Shown: positions 19,596 through 28,199 of the stretch, piece by piece
Layout of the letters: the number at the start of each line of letters is the position of its first letter
Position numbering within the stretch: the first letter of the stretch is position 1
Source: Bradyrhizobium sp. Y36
GTDB lineage: Bacteria > Pseudomonadota > Alphaproteobacteria > Rhizobiales > Xanthobacteraceae
Length of the DNA stretch: 64,000 nt
Assembly: GCF_002531575.1 (NCBI RefSeq)
Contig: NZ_NWTI01000005.1
Location: forward strand, 124,001 to 188,000
Reading direction: 5' to 3'
Notes under the pieces: generated by a model
What the model saw: the letters and a program-made list of their open reading frames with translations, nothing else
Database searches by the model: none
What the model was told of the DNA's origin: nothing
Made by a program: the position numbers and the translations under genes

Positions 19596-20732
19596 ATGTC
19601 GCTTCCACCCGCCCAAATCGGCATGCCGTTGTCCGAGGTCGATACACCGGCGCTGATCATCGACCTCGACGCCTTCGAGCGCAATCTCGACACCATGGCG
19701 GCAGCGGTCGGCAAGCTCGGCGTTCGGTTGCGTCCACATGCGAAGACCCACAAGTCGCCGATCGTCGCGGCCAAGCAGATCGCGCGCGGCGCCGTCGGCA
19801 TGTGCTGCCAGAAGGTCGCCGAGGCCGAGATCCTGGTGGCGGGCGGCGTGAGCGACGTGCTCGTCAGCAACGAGGTGGTGGGCCTGCAGAAGCTGGAACG
19901 GCTGGCGGCGCTCGCGCGCCACGCGCGCATCAGCGTTTGCGTCGACGATTCCATCGCTGTCGAGCAACTGGCGCTTGCCGCGGAACGGGCCGGCTCGCAC
20001 ATCGAGGTGCTGGTCGAAATCGACGTCGGCGCCGGTCGCTGCGGCGTCAGGCCGGGCCCGGCGGCGGCCACCCTGGCGCGGCAGGTGGCGGGGTCACGCT
20101 TCCTGTCGTTCGGCGGCTTGCAGGCCTATCACGGCTCCGCCCAGCATCTGCGCACGCCGGAGGAGCGGCGCGCGGCCATCGCCGGCGCAGCGAACGCGAC
20201 CACGGAGACGCTGCGCGTCCTCAGGGATGGGGGCTTTCAATGCCGGACGATCGGCGGTGCGGGAACCGGAACGTTCGAGCTCGAAGGCGCGAGCGGCATC
20301 TGGAACGAATTGCAGGCCGGCTCCTATATTTTCATGGACGCCGACTACGCCAAGAACGTCGCCGACGGGACGCGCAACGCCAGCCCATTCGAGCACGCGC
20401 TGTTCGTGATCGCGACCGTGATGAGCACCGGCTCCGGCGAACGCGCCGTCATCGACGCCGGCCACAAGGCGCTGTCGAACGACAGCGGATTTCCGGCCGT
20501 GCTGGGCCGGCCCGACCTGCGCTATCACAGGCCCTCCGACGAACATGGCGTGCTCGAGTTCGACGGCGCGTCGTCGCGGCTCGCGCTTGGCGACAGGGTG
20601 ACGCTGATCCCTGGCCATTGCGACCCGACCGTCAATCTCTACGACTGGTATGTCGGCGTGCGTGGCTTCAATAGACCGGATGCGAGGGTGGAAGCGGTGT
20701 GGCCGATCGCGGCGCGGGGTGCGGTGACGTGA
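19596..20732 (+). CDS. PLP-dependent D-threonine aldolase / 3-hydroxy-D-aspartate aldolase family enzyme
   Basis: About 378 residues. Fold III PLP enzyme of the DSD1/D-TA family. The Schiff-base Lys lies in RPHAKTHKS, the metal-binding His-x-Cys in PGHCDPTVNLYDW near the C-terminus, and the alanine-racemase-like barrel begins with DTPALIIDLDAFERNL. It probably cleaves a beta-hydroxy-D-amino acid to glycine plus an aldehyde, or to glyoxylate-type products. The start is uncertain: ATG 19596, ATG 19623 and TTG 19566 are all in frame and none has a good ribosome-binding site. No beta-hydroxyaspartate-cycle partner gene is adjacent. Confidence 0.88.
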   Translation: MSLPPAQIGMPLSEVDTPALIIDLDAFERNLDTMAAAVGKLGVRLRPHAKTHKSPIVAAKQIARGAVGMCCQKVAEAEILVAGGVSDVLVSNEVVGLQKLERLAALARHARISVCVDDSIAVEQLALAAERAGSHIEVLVEIDVGAGRCGVRPGPAAATLARQVAGSRFLSFGGLQAYHGSAQHLRTPEERRAAIAGAANATTETLRVLRDGGFQCRTIGGAGTGTFELEGASGIWNELQAGSYIFMDADYAKNVADGTRNASPFEHALFVIATVMSTGSGERAVIDAGHKALSNDSGFPAVLGRPDLRYHRPSDEHGVLEFDGASSRLALGDRVTLIPGHCDPTVNLYDWYVGVRGFNRPDARVEAVWPIAARGAVT

Positions 20733-20734
20733 GA

Positions 20735-20898
20735 TGATGCGTGATTGCGCGTCGATCTCCGCGGTCGTCCCGGACGAGCAAAGCGGAGATTCGGGGCCCA
20801 TGCCCCGCAGCAAGAGCTTGGCGAAGATTCGGAGCGAGCAGCTTCGCGAAACAACTACGCCCTGCGGTGGATCTCGGCCCCGGCGCGCGATTGCGCAC
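20735..20898. repeat. Intergenic repeat, family E copy 1
   Basis: It starts TGATGCGTGATTGCGCGTC, continues through GTCGTCCCGGAC, GCGAAGATTCGGAG and CAGCTTCGCG, and ends GATTGCGCAC. A second copy in the same orientation lies at 21647-21813. The two flank the small gene at 21064-21372. Confidence 0.85.
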
Positions 20899-21063
20899 CA
20901 GGGCGTGCACTCATAAATTCGGGACCGTCCGTTCCGAGGGATGAGCAGACGTTGTCTGACCGACTGGGAACATCTGCAAATGACCCGAAGCGGGCATCAA
21001 AGGCTCGATGCAAGCTGGACCGCGAGCGGACGAGGTGAGACGCAATGCCTGTAGCGAGATGAG

Positions 21064-21372
21064 ATGGCTGACGCGAAGCTAGTCAAGAGCTGGAAAATTA
21101 CTGAAACGCTGCTTGAGCGTGCGCGACGGGCTCTGCCCGTACGACACGAACCTGAGTACGCAGCCCTTTTGACCCGATACCACGAGTTTATGGATTACAA
21201 TGAACTTGAGTTGGCCCTCGATATTCTCGATGAACTCGGTCATCTCACCACTGCCCGTGGTGGGTTTTGGCGTGATTTGGAGCGAGCCGCCGAAAACATG
21301 GGTTTAACAGATAGGCTGCCTGCTTTTCGAAAGGCGTTCGCTGAGGCACCTGTGGGGCCGAAATCCCGGTAG
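21064..21372 (+). CDS. Small helical hypothetical protein flanked by direct repeats
   Basis: 102 residues, not securely recognised. The predicted helical core is HEPEYAALLTRYHEFMDYNE then LELALDILDELG, ending GFWRDLERAAENMGL. The pattern (a short helix pair with NELELAL-D-L-E-L) recalls small immunity proteins such as MafI-type families, but this is only resemblance and no toxin gene is adjacent. ATG 21064 follows closely on a GAG/GAGATG segment. The gene is less GC-rich than its neighbours and sits between two direct copies of repeat family E, with repeat A2 also downstream. A cassette-like arrival is an inference. Confidence 0.55.
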   Translation: MADAKLVKSWKITETLLERARRALPVRHEPEYAALLTRYHEFMDYNELELALDILDELGHLTTARGGFWRDLERAAENMGLTDRLPAFRKAFAEAPVGPKSR

Positions 21373-21510
21373 CTTGATATCACCCAAGTTTGTGATATCG
21401 CCTTTTGGCCAATAGCGGAACTCCCTTGGTTGCCCGCCAAGGTCCGCTGTTGGGAGCAAAGCTGATGCAGCCGACCGGGGGCACCGATCGTAGCGGCATA
21501 TTCCAGAATC

Positions 21511-21603
21511 GTAGGGTGGGCAAAGCGAAGCGTGCTCACGTAGGCCCTTCGCACATGGAGAGAAATCGTGGGCACGGCGCAAGTGCGCCTTTGCCCACCC
21601 TAC
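21511..21603. repeat. Palindromic repeat, family A copy 2
   Basis: 93-bp palindrome with ends GTAGGGTGGGCAAAG and CTTTGCCCACCCTAC. The symmetry extends a few bases outward (AATC / GATT). The region 21373-21849 otherwise holds only repeat E2; I see no gene in it. Confidence 0.9.
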
Positions 21604-21646
21604 GATTTTTGCGAGAGCAGACGGCGGAGTAATGTACGGCGACATT

Positions 21647-21813
21647 GATGCGTGATCGCGCATCATTCTCAAATGTCGTCCCGGACAAGCGAAGCGCAGA
21701 TCCGGGACCCATACGCCGCAGCAATCGTTTTGCGAAGATTCGGAGTGACCAGCTTCGCGCAACAACTCTTCCCTGTGGCTATGGATCCCCGCCCCCCGTG
21801 CGCAATTGCGCAC
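21647..21813. repeat. Intergenic repeat, family E copy 2
   Basis: Direct repeat of 20735-20898: TGATGCGTGATCGCGCATC, GTCGTCCCGGAC, GCGAAGATTCGGAG, CAGCTTCGCG, ending CAATTGCGCAC. It lies in the convergent junction before the YmdB-like gene. Confidence 0.85.
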
Positions 21814-21849
21814 TAGGCGGGGATGACACTGAGGGTGTGGCGACGTTCT

Positions 21850-22674
21850 TCAGCTCAACCAGAATTTCGGCGTCGCCGGCTCCAGCCTGCCGCCCATGCG
21901 CACCGGCGCGATCTTCAGCGCGAGCCCCGTGGCATCGTCGGTCTCGACCGCGACGCCGCTGAGCGTCGCAGCCCCCGCGGCCGGCTCGAAACGCCCCGAC
22001 GGAATGCCCGCCGTAAACCTGCGCAGCGGCTCTTCCTTCTGCATGCCGATGATGGAATCGTAATCGCCGGTCATGCCGGCGTCGGTCATGTAGGCGGTGC
22101 CGCCCGACAGTATCTGGTGGTCGGCGGTCGGCACATGGGTGTGGGTGCCGACGACGAGGCTGGCGCGGCCGTCGCAGAAGAAGCCGATGCCCTGCTTCTC
22201 GCTCGACGCCTCGCAATGGAAATCGACGACGATGGCGTCTGCGGCAACGCCGAGCGGGCACGCGCCGAGCTCGCGCTCCAGCGCGGCGAAGGGATCGTCG
22301 AACGGGGTCATGAAGACGCGGCCGAGTGCGTTGACGACGAGCGCATGCTTGCCGTTCTTGGTCTCGACCAGGGCGGCGCCGCGGCCGGGCGTGCCGCGCG
22401 GATAGTTCGCGGGCCGGATCAGGCGCTCGGCGCGCTCGATGAACACCAGGGCTTCGCGCTGGTCCCAGGAATGGTTGCCGAGCGTCACCGCGTCGGCGCC
22501 GGCGTCGAGAAACTCCTGATAGATCGCTTCCGTGATGCCGAAGCCTCCGGCGGAATTCTCGCCGTTGACGACGACGAAATCGAGCGACCAGTCCTTGACC
22601 ATGCCGGGCAGATATTCGGCGATGGCGTTGCGCCCCGCGCGACCGACGACATCACCCACGAAGAGAATGCGCAA
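21850..22674 (-). CDS. YmdB-family metallophosphoesterase (2',3'-cyclic nucleotide phosphodiesterase type)
   Basis: 274 residues. Motifs in order: FVGDVVGRAGR, VVNGENSAGGFG, LGNHSWD, VDFHCEASSEK, VGTHTHVPTAD and TDAGMTGDYDSIIG. These are the metal ligands and fingerprint of the TIGR00282/YmdB family; B. subtilis YmdB hydrolyses 2',3'-cyclic nucleotides and affects cell-fate decisions. The start overlaps the end of the formyl-THF cyclo-ligase gene by 23 bp, so the two are cotranscribed. Confidence 0.93.
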   Translation of the reverse strand: MRILFVGDVVGRAGRNAIAEYLPGMVKDWSLDFVVVNGENSAGGFGITEAIYQEFLDAGADAVTLGNHSWDQREALVFIERAERLIRPANYPRGTPGRGAALVETKNGKHALVVNALGRVFMTPFDDPFAALERELGACPLGVAADAIVVDFHCEASSEKQGIGFFCDGRASLVVGTHTHVPTADHQILSGGTAYMTDAGMTGDYDSIIGMQKEEPLRRFTAGIPSGRFEPAAGAATLSGVAVETDDATGLALKIAPVRMGGRLEPATPKFWLS

Positions 22675-23248
22675 CTTCAGAACTCCGGAAATCGAACACG
22701 TCCGATTCCGTTAGCACATAATCCAGCGCGACGTCGTGCGATAGTGCCGGAACCGTCTTGATCTCCTGCGCTGCGAAAGCAAGCCCGATGCCGAGAATGT
22801 TCTTGGTTTTGCGCAAGTGCGCGAAGGTGACATCGTAATGCCCGGCGCCATAGCCGATGCGATGGCCGAGACGGTCGAACGCGGCGAGCGGCGTCAGCAT
22901 GATGTCGGGGATGACCTCAGTGGCTGCCGGCGACGGCTCGGGAATGCCGAGCGGGCCGAGCATCAGGCGGTCGCTGGGATGGAAGAGGCGGAAGATCAGC
23001 GACTGGCCGCGCGCGGTGACGCAGGGCAGCGCCAGCTGTGCGCCCAGCTCCGCGAGCGCCTTCATCAGCGGCATCGGATCGATCTCGCTGCGGATCGGCG
23101 AGTAGCCGGAGACGATGCTGCCGGGCAGCAGCTTGAACGGCAGGCCGCGCTTGGCGAGCCTGGCGGCGGCGGCGGCGCGCTTCTTCTCGCTGAGCCCATC
23201 GCGCGCCGCGAGGGCTTTGGCACGGAGTTCGGCTTTGGTGTTGGGCAT
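22652..23248 (-). CDS. 5-formyltetrahydrofolate cyclo-ligase
   Basis: 198 residues. ATP-dependent conversion of 5-formyl-THF to 5,10-methenyl-THF. Visible motifs are the N-terminal KAELRAKALAARDGL and the C-terminal signature AAFDRLGHRIGYGAGHYD. ATG 23248 (MPNTKAEL) was preferred over an in-frame start 45 bp upstream that reaches towards repeat B2. In proteobacteria this gene (fau/ygfA) is the usual partner of the 6S RNA gene and zapA; the same order is seen here. Confidence 0.93.
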   Translation of the reverse strand: MPNTKAELRAKALAARDGLSEKKRAAAAARLAKRGLPFKLLPGSIVSGYSPIRSEIDPMPLMKALAELGAQLALPCVTARGQSLIFRLFHPSDRLMLGPLGIPEPSPAATEVIPDIMLTPLAAFDRLGHRIGYGAGHYDVTFAHLRKTKNILGIGLAFAAQEIKTVPALSHDVALDYVLTESDVFDFRSSEVAHSLRG

Positions 23249-23283
23249 GTGCGCTTTCCCCCGAAAGGCGAAGTCTTGCTCCG

Positions 23284-23410
23284 CCGTCATCACCCGCCTT
23301 GTGCGCCCTTGCGCACTGGAGCGGGTGATCCAGTATTCCAGAGACGCCAGTGATCAAACATCGACGCTGCGGCGTACTGGATGCCCCGGTCAAGCCGGGG
23401 CATGACACTG
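23284..23410. repeat. Palindromic repeat, family B copy 2
   Basis: Ends: CGTCATCACCCGCCTTGTGC...GAGCGGGTGATCCAGTATTCC and GCGGCGTACTGGATGCCCCGG...CCGGGGCATGACA. It lies between the 6S RNA and the cyclo-ligase gene, in what would be the intercistronic part of a common transcript. Confidence 0.88.
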
Positions 23411-23459
23411 CCGCTTTGTCAGGGACGCATTTCGACAGGCACGAACCAGAAGGAAGAAA

Positions 23460-23628
23460 CAGTGCGAAGCCGCGTACGCCGTTGAAGCACTCGATCCCGG
23501 AGTTCCCTACGAAAGTAGGTGGGCACCATATGTCCGGGCCCACGGGCCCGGCCAGGGACAGTTCCCTAAAGGATCGATAAGGCCCCGGGGATATATGGCT
23601 CCGGACGCGCGTCGCAGCCTCGCCTCGG
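23460..23628 (-). ncRNA. ssrS: 6S RNA (ends approximate)
   Basis: It lies between zapA and the formyl-THF cyclo-ligase gene on their strand, the conserved alphaproteobacterial site of 6S RNA. The minus-strand sequence folds end to end: the 5' GCGAGGCTGCGACGC pairs with the 3' GCGTACGCGGCTTCGC through GU wobbles. An inner stem pairs CGATCC with GGGATCG, and a long apical arm contains GGGAACTGTCCCTGGCCGGG and GGGCCCGTGGGCCC. This is the long, bubble-containing hairpin that mimics an open promoter and sequesters sigma70 RNA polymerase in stationary phase. The ends are set by the closing stem and may be off by about 10 nt. The identification is by synteny and fold, not by a covariance-model search. 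Confidence 0.75.
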
Positions 23629-23707
23629 CAATGTAACAACGATACTGACGAATCGCCATAGCGATCGCACGTGGCCGGCCGGCTGCGTCGAAAATGCCGG
23701 GCCTGCA

Positions 23708-23815
23708 TGGTTCGAGACGCCCGCCTGCGGCGGGCTCCTCACCATGAGGGTCTAATGCCGCGAAACGGGACCTCATCCTGAGGAGCCCGCGGAAGCGGGC
23801 GTCTCGAAGGATGGG
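23708..23815. repeat. Palindromic repeat, family H copy 2 (units in opposite order to copy 1)
   Basis: First unit: GGTTCGAGACGCCCGCC...GGCGGGCTCCTCACCATGAGG. Second unit: CCTCATCCTGAGGAGCCCGC...GCGGGCGTCTCGAAGGAT. It lies between zapA and the 6S RNA gene. The two hairpin units are the same as at 4144-4255, but here they point away from each other. Confidence 0.87.
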
Positions 23816-23832
23816 CCGCAAGCGCGCAGCCC

Positions 23833-24216
23833 CTACCCGATCGCGATGCCGTTGCCGACGGTGCGGTTCAGCACCTGGGTCGATTTCTCGATGCGTTCGG
23901 CCGCGGAGTTCAGGGCGTTGACCACCGCGGTCTGCGTCAACCTGGCGCGCTCGACGGCGGCGTTGCGGAAATCCCTGAGCTCGGTGAGCTCCTGCTCCAA
24001 AGTACGGACGCGGTTGCTGGTGTCGACCAGTTCGTCACAGACGGTCAGCGCCGCCATCACCGTGAGCCTGGCATCGCCGATCTCGCCGAATTTTCCGCGC
24101 AGCGACTGAATGCGTGTTTCCAGGGTTTCGGCGAGCTTGAGCAGCCGCACCTCCTGGCCCTCCTCGCAGGCCATGCGGTACTGCCGGCCGTTGATGGTGA
24201 CGTTGATGTGGCTCAT
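23833..24216 (-). CDS. zapA: Cell division protein ZapA
   Basis: 127 residues. ZapA promotes FtsZ protofilament bundling at the division site. The globular N-terminus (HINVTINGRQYRMACEEGQE, then LLKLAETLETRI) is followed by a long coiled coil (ELVDTSNRVRTLEQELTELR), the normal ZapA plan. It overlaps the stop of the DUF4164 gene by 4 bp and is upstream of the 6S RNA, the usual rhizobial order. Confidence 0.93.
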   Translation of the reverse strand: MSHINVTINGRQYRMACEEGQEVRLLKLAETLETRIQSLRGKFGEIGDARLTVMAALTVCDELVDTSNRVRTLEQELTELRDFRNAAVERARLTQTAVVNALNSAAERIEKSTQVLNRTVGNGIAIG

Positions 24217-24533
24217 CCGTCCTCTCCGGTATCGAGCACCGAGCGTATCGTGACGATGGCGGAATCCAGCCGGTCGGAGATCTCGCGATTGGTGCGCTCG
24301 AGCTTGCGCGCCTTCACCAGCGCGCCGTCGAGCTCGTCGGCGAGCCGCGAACGGTCGGCGCCCAGCGCCTGAATCCGCGCCGCCAGCTCGTTCTCGTCGC
24401 GATCGGCATCGCGCCGCCGCTCCACCGCGCTTTCGAGCGCGTCGAGTGCTGCCATCAGCCTGCGGGTCGCGATCTCGATCTCGACCGCGGAGGACTCCGT
24501 CATGGCGGCACTGTTGGACACGCGATCGTTCAT
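24213..24533 (-). CDS. DUF4164 coiled-coil protein upstream of zapA
   Basis: 106 residues, almost entirely coiled coil (ATRRLMAALDALESAVERRR, RIQALGADRSRLADELDGA). This fits the DUF4164 family found before zapA in Rhizobiales; function unknown, but cotranscription with zapA (4-bp overlap) suggests a cell-division role. The ATG at 24533 is the usual start; a shorter form from the later ATG (MTESSAVEIE) is possible. Confidence 0.82.
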   Translation of the reverse strand: MNDRVSNSAAMTESSAVEIEIATRRLMAALDALESAVERRRDADRDENELAARIQALGADRSRLADELDGALVKARKLERTNREISDRLDSAIVTIRSVLDTGEDG

Positions 24534-24793
24534 GTAGTCAGCGGTGGAACCTGGCGGCCTTTGCCCAGTGGCCTTTTCCTGGGGCTTGCCGCCCGGCAAA
24601 AGACTCGGTTCGGCAAGCGGTTAGAAGCAGAAATTTACGTGGCAAGCTAGCCGAGCGCAACGCCGCCGCGAAACTATGCACCGATCAATCGGACGGAGGC
24701 TGCTGCGATCCCTCGGTTCCTCCCGCGCCGCATCTTGCGGAAAACCGATCTCCACAGAGGCAACTTTTGCGGCCAAATCGGCGTTTGATCACC

Positions 24794-24822
24794 TTGGACT
24801 CCCGGAACCGAGGTGCTATCCC
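24794..24822 (+). promoter_or_regulatory. Candidate sigma70 promoter of tkt
   Basis: TTGGAC (24794-24799), 17-bp spacer, TATCCC (24817-24822), about 85 bp before the transketolase start in the 373-bp divergent region next to the DUF4164 gene. Both hexamers are imperfect, so this is a candidate only. The rest of 24534-24906 shows no gene. Confidence 0.35.
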
Positions 24823-24906
24823 AGCCCCGACCTTCAGTGGCCGCCAGGCTCCTCCCGCGCGGGCGTACGTCGCCTCCAAGCGCCTCATTTCAGACGGATT
24901 TCAGAC

Positions 24907-26892
24907 ATGACGCAGGTCGATCACACCCGTATGGCCAACGCGATCCGCGGCCTTTCGATGGACGCTGTCGAGAAGGCGAAATCCGGCCATCCCGGCCTGC
25001 CGATGGGTGCCGCCGACATCGCCACGGTGCTGTTCACGCAATTCCTGAAATTCGACGCCGCCGCGCCTGCCTGGCCGGATCGCGACCGCTTCGTGCTGTC
25101 GGCCGGCCACGGCTCGATGCTGCTCTATTCGCTGCTGTATCTCACCGGCAATGCCGAGATGACGCTGGACCAGATCAAGCAGTTTCGTCAGGTCGGCTCG
25201 CTGACGCCGGGACACCCCGAGAACTTCCGCACCAAGGGCATCGAGACCACGACCGGGCCGCTCGGCCAGGGCATCTCGACCGCGGTCGGCATGGCGCTGG
25301 CCGAGAAGATGCTCGCGGCCGAGTTCGGCAAGAAGATCGTCGATCACCACACCTATGTGCTGGCCTCCGACGGCGACCTGATGGAAGGCGTGTCGCAGGA
25401 AGCGATCGCGATGGCCGGGCACTGGAAGCTCGGCAAGCTGATCGTGCTCTACGACGACAACGGCATCTCGATCGACGGCCCGACCTCGATCGCCGATTCC
25501 GTCGACCAGGTGAAGCGCTTCAAGTCGGCGGGCTGGGCCGCCGAGAAGATCGACGGCCACGACCAGGCCGCCATCGCCGCCGCGATCACGCGCGCGCAGA
25601 AGTCGAACAAGCCGACGCTGATCGCCTGCCGCACCACCATCGGCTTCGGCTCGCCGCACAAGGCCGGCACCTCGAAGGTGCATGGCGAGGCGCTCGGGGC
25701 CGACGAGCTCAAGGCCACCAAGGAAAATCTCGGCATTTCGCTCGAGCCGTTCTCGGTGCCCGACGACGTGTTGAAGGCCTGGCGCGCTGCCGGCAGCCGC
25801 GGCGCGGCCGCACGGCAGGAATGGGAAACCCGCCTCGGTGAGCTCGGCAGCCGCAAGCGCGCCGAGTTCGAGCGCCGCCTGCGCCACGAGCGTCCGGCGT
25901 CGCTGGCGAAGGCCGTGCGCGCCTACAAGAAGGAGCTGCTGGAAAAGCCGATGAATGCGGCCACCCGCAAATCCTCGGAAGCCGTGATCGAAGTGATCGC
26001 CGGCGCCATGCCGATGGAATTTCTGGCCGGCTCGGCCGACCTCACCGGCTCCAACAACAACAAGGCGAAGTCGGCAACCGCCTTCTCGGCCAAGACGCCG
26101 AAGGGCCGCTTCATCCATTACGGCATTCGCGAGCACGGCATGGCCGCCGCGATGAACGGCATTTTCCTGCATGGCGGCTTCGCGCCGAACGGCGCGACCT
26201 TCCTGGTCTTCACCGACTACGCGCGGCCTGCGATGCGCCTTGCCGCGCTGATGGGCGCCGGCGTCGTCTATGTGATGACCCACGACTCCATCGGCCTCGG
26301 CGAAGACGGCCCGACCCATCAGCCGGTCGAGCATCTCGCCGCGCTCCGCGCCATTCCCAACATGCGTGTGTTCCGTCCCTGCGATTCCATCGAGGTCGCC
26401 GAGTGCTGGGAGCTCGCGCTCAACCGCGTCGACGGACCGACCGTGCTGGCGCTGACGCGCCAGAACCTGCCGCAGCTGCGCACCACCGCGCCGAACGACA
26501 ATCCCTGCGCGGCCGGCGCCTACGAGCTGGTCGCAGCCCAGGGCGAAGCCAAGGCGACGCTGTTCGCCTCCGGCTCCGAGGTCGAGATCGCGGTCGCCGC
26601 CCAGAAGCAGCTCGCCGAGCGCGGCATCGCGTCACGGGTGGTCTCGGTGCCCTCGCTCGAGCTGTTGTTAGCGCAACCAGAGGCCAAGCGCGCCGCAATC
26701 ATCGGCAATGCGCCGGTGAAGGTGGCGATCGAGGCCGCGGTGCGCTGGGGCTGGGACGCCGTGATCGGCCAGGATGGCGACTTCATCGGCATGCATTCGT
26801 TCGGCGAAAGCGGCCCTGCAAAGGAGCTTTACAAGCACTTCGGTATTACCGCCGAGGCTGCGGTTAACGCTGTGCTGAAGCGCGTTTCCTGA
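24907..26892 (+). CDS. tkt: Transketolase
   Basis: 661 residues, standard length. Thiamine-diphosphate enzyme of the pentose phosphate/Calvin pathways. Motifs: [20 protein letters not shown] (N-terminus), [15 protein letters not shown], the ThDP-binding GDGDLMEG-like segment ([13 protein letters not shown] ... [10 protein letters not shown]), [12 protein letters not shown], and [23 protein letters not shown] 24907 was chosen; the frame upstream is open but not protein-like. It begins a run tkt-gap-pgk-fba of central carbon genes. No RuBisCO or CbbR gene is present in the window, so this is not shown to be a cbb operon. Confidence 0.97.
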   Translation: MTQVDHTRMANAIRGLSMDAVEKAKSGHPGLPMGAADIATVLFTQFLKFDAAAPAWPDRDRFVLSAGHGSMLLYSLLYLTGNAEMTLDQIKQFRQVGSLTPGHPENFRTKGIETTTGPLGQGISTAVGMALAEKMLAAEFGKKIVDHHTYVLASDGDLMEGVSQEAIAMAGHWKLGKLIVLYDDNGISIDGPTSIADSVDQVKRFKSAGWAAEKIDGHDQAAIAAAITRAQKSNKPTLIACRTTIGFGSPHKAGTSKVHGEALGADELKATKENLGISLEPFSVPDDVLKAWRAAGSRGAAARQEWETRLGELGSRKRAEFERRLRHERPASLAKAVRAYKKELLEKPMNAATRKSSEAVIEVIAGAMPMEFLAGSADLTGSNNNKAKSATAFSAKTPKGRFIHYGIREHGMAAAMNGIFLHGGFAPNGATFLVFTDYARPAMRLAALMGAGVVYVMTHDSIGLGEDGPTHQPVEHLAALRAIPNMRVFRPCDSIEVAECWELALNRVDGPTVLALTRQNLPQLRTTAPNDNPCAAGAYELVAAQGEAKATLFASGSEVEIAVAAQKQLAERGIASRVVSVPSLELLLAQPEAKRAAIIGNAPVKVAIEAAVRWGWDAVIGQDGDFIGMHSFGESGPAKELYKHFGITAEAAVNAVLKRVS

Positions 26893-26895
26893 GAG

Positions 26896-26924
26896 TTGAG
26901 CTTGCCGCAAAAAAGGACTACGTA
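26896..26924 (+). promoter_or_regulatory. Candidate promoter between tkt and gap
   Basis: TTGAGC (26896-26901), 17-bp spacer, TACGTA (26919-26924), beginning 3 bp after the tkt stop and about 117 bp before gap. It suggests that gap may have its own transcript. A 7-bp-arm hairpin (26946-26964) lies in the leader but lacks a T-run. Confidence 0.33.
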
Positions 26925-27040
26925 ATCTCTCATATGATCAAGCACCGCCCGGCCGAACCGGGCGTCCGCCCCTAAAAAACCCTCGCAGGCGCGTAGAGCG
27001 CGTTGTGCGGGATGACAACGGTCATTGAAGGAGACGAAAC

Positions 27041-28048
27041 ATGGCAGTCCGCGTCGGAATTAACGGTTTTGGCCGCATCGGCCGCAACATCCTGCGGGCT
27101 ATCGCCGAGTCCGGCCGCAAGGACATCGAGGTCGTCGGCATCAACGACCTCGGCCCGGTCGAGACCAACGCTCATCTGCTCCGCTTCGACAGCGTCCATG
27201 GCCGCTTCCCCGGCACCGTGACCGTCGACGGCGACTCCATCAACCTCGGCAGCGGCAAGATCAAGGTGACCGCCGAGCGCGATCCCTCGAAGCTGCCCTG
27301 GAAGGATCTCGGCGTCGACATCGCGATGGAATGCACCGGCATCTTCACCTCGAAGGACAAGGCGTCCGCGCATCTGACCGCCGGCGCCAAGCGGGTGCTG
27401 GTCTCCGCGCCCGCCGACGGCGCCGATGCCACCATCGTCTACGGCGTCAACCACGACACGCTGACCAAGGATCACCTCGTCATCTCCAACGGCTCCTGCA
27501 CCACGAATTGCCTCGCACCGGTCGCCAAGGTGCTGAACGATCTCGTCGGCATCGAGACCGGCTTCATGACCACGATCCACGCCTATACCGGCGACCAGCC
27601 GACGCTCGACACGATGCACAAGGATCTCTATCGCGGCCGTGCGGCGGCGATGTCGATGATCCCGACCTCGACCGGTGCTGCGAAGGCGATCGGCCTCGTG
27701 CTGCCCGAGCTGAAGGGCAAGCTCGACGGCGTCGCGATCCGGGTGCCGACCCCGAACGTCTCGGTCGTCGACCTCAAGATCGTCGCCAAGCGCGCCACCG
27801 ACGCCAAGGAGATCAACGCGGCGATGAAGCGCGCCTCCGAGCAGCAGCTCAAGGGCATCCTCGGCTACACCACCGCGCCGAACGTCTCGATCGACTTCAA
27901 CCACGACCCGCACTCCTCGACCTTCCACGAGGACCAGACCAAGGTGCAGAACGGCACGCTGGTGCGCGTGATGTCCTGGTACGACAACGAGTGGGGCTTC
28001 TCGAACCGCATGGCGGACACCGCCGCCGCGATCGCGAAAGTGATCTAA
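27041..28048 (+). CDS. gap: Glyceraldehyde-3-phosphate dehydrogenase, type I
   Basis: 335 residues. Rossmann start [19 protein letters not shown], catalytic Cys in [12 protein letters not shown], and the conserved C-terminal [13 protein letters not shown]. It catalyses the reversible oxidation of glyceraldehyde 3-phosphate in glycolysis and gluconeogenesis. GGAG lies about 8 bases before the ATG. It lies between tkt and pgk. Confidence 0.98.
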   Translation: MAVRVGINGFGRIGRNILRAIAESGRKDIEVVGINDLGPVETNAHLLRFDSVHGRFPGTVTVDGDSINLGSGKIKVTAERDPSKLPWKDLGVDIAMECTGIFTSKDKASAHLTAGAKRVLVSAPADGADATIVYGVNHDTLTKDHLVISNGSCTTNCLAPVAKVLNDLVGIETGFMTTIHAYTGDQPTLDTMHKDLYRGRAAAMSMIPTSTGAAKAIGLVLPELKGKLDGVAIRVPTPNVSVVDLKIVAKRATDAKEINAAMKRASEQQLKGILGYTTAPNVSIDFNHDPHSSTFHEDQTKVQNGTLVRVMSWYDNEWGFSNRMADTAAAIAKVI

Positions 28049-28060
28049 CGCCGCTCTCGT

Positions 28061-28185
28061 GTCCCGGACGCGATGCAGCGTGAAACGCTGCTTCGCAGAT
28101 CCGGGACCCATTCCACCACGGGACCCGCTGCAACGTGGGTCCCGGCTCTGCACAGCGGCACTGCGCGCCGCAGTGCGTCCGGGAC
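28061..28185. repeat. Palindromic repeat, family D copy 1
   Basis: Outer arms GTCCCGGACGC / GCGTCCGGGAC; inner arms CCGGGACCCA / TGGGTCCCGG, with GCAGCG/CGCTGC segments. It fills almost the whole gap-pgk junction, so a large hairpin would form in any gap-pgk cotranscript. Other copies are at 41384 and 57923. Confidence 0.9.
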
Positions 28186-28199
28186 AAGGGCCAGCTCCG

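Noticed and set aside
21064..21372. Toxin-antitoxin or contact-dependent immunity module
   Set aside because: The small protein only faintly resembles immunity proteins, and no toxin ORF is adjacent.
26946..26964. Hairpin CGCCCGG-ccgaa-CCGGGCG as tkt terminator
   Set aside because: No T-run follows; an A-run lies further downstream instead.
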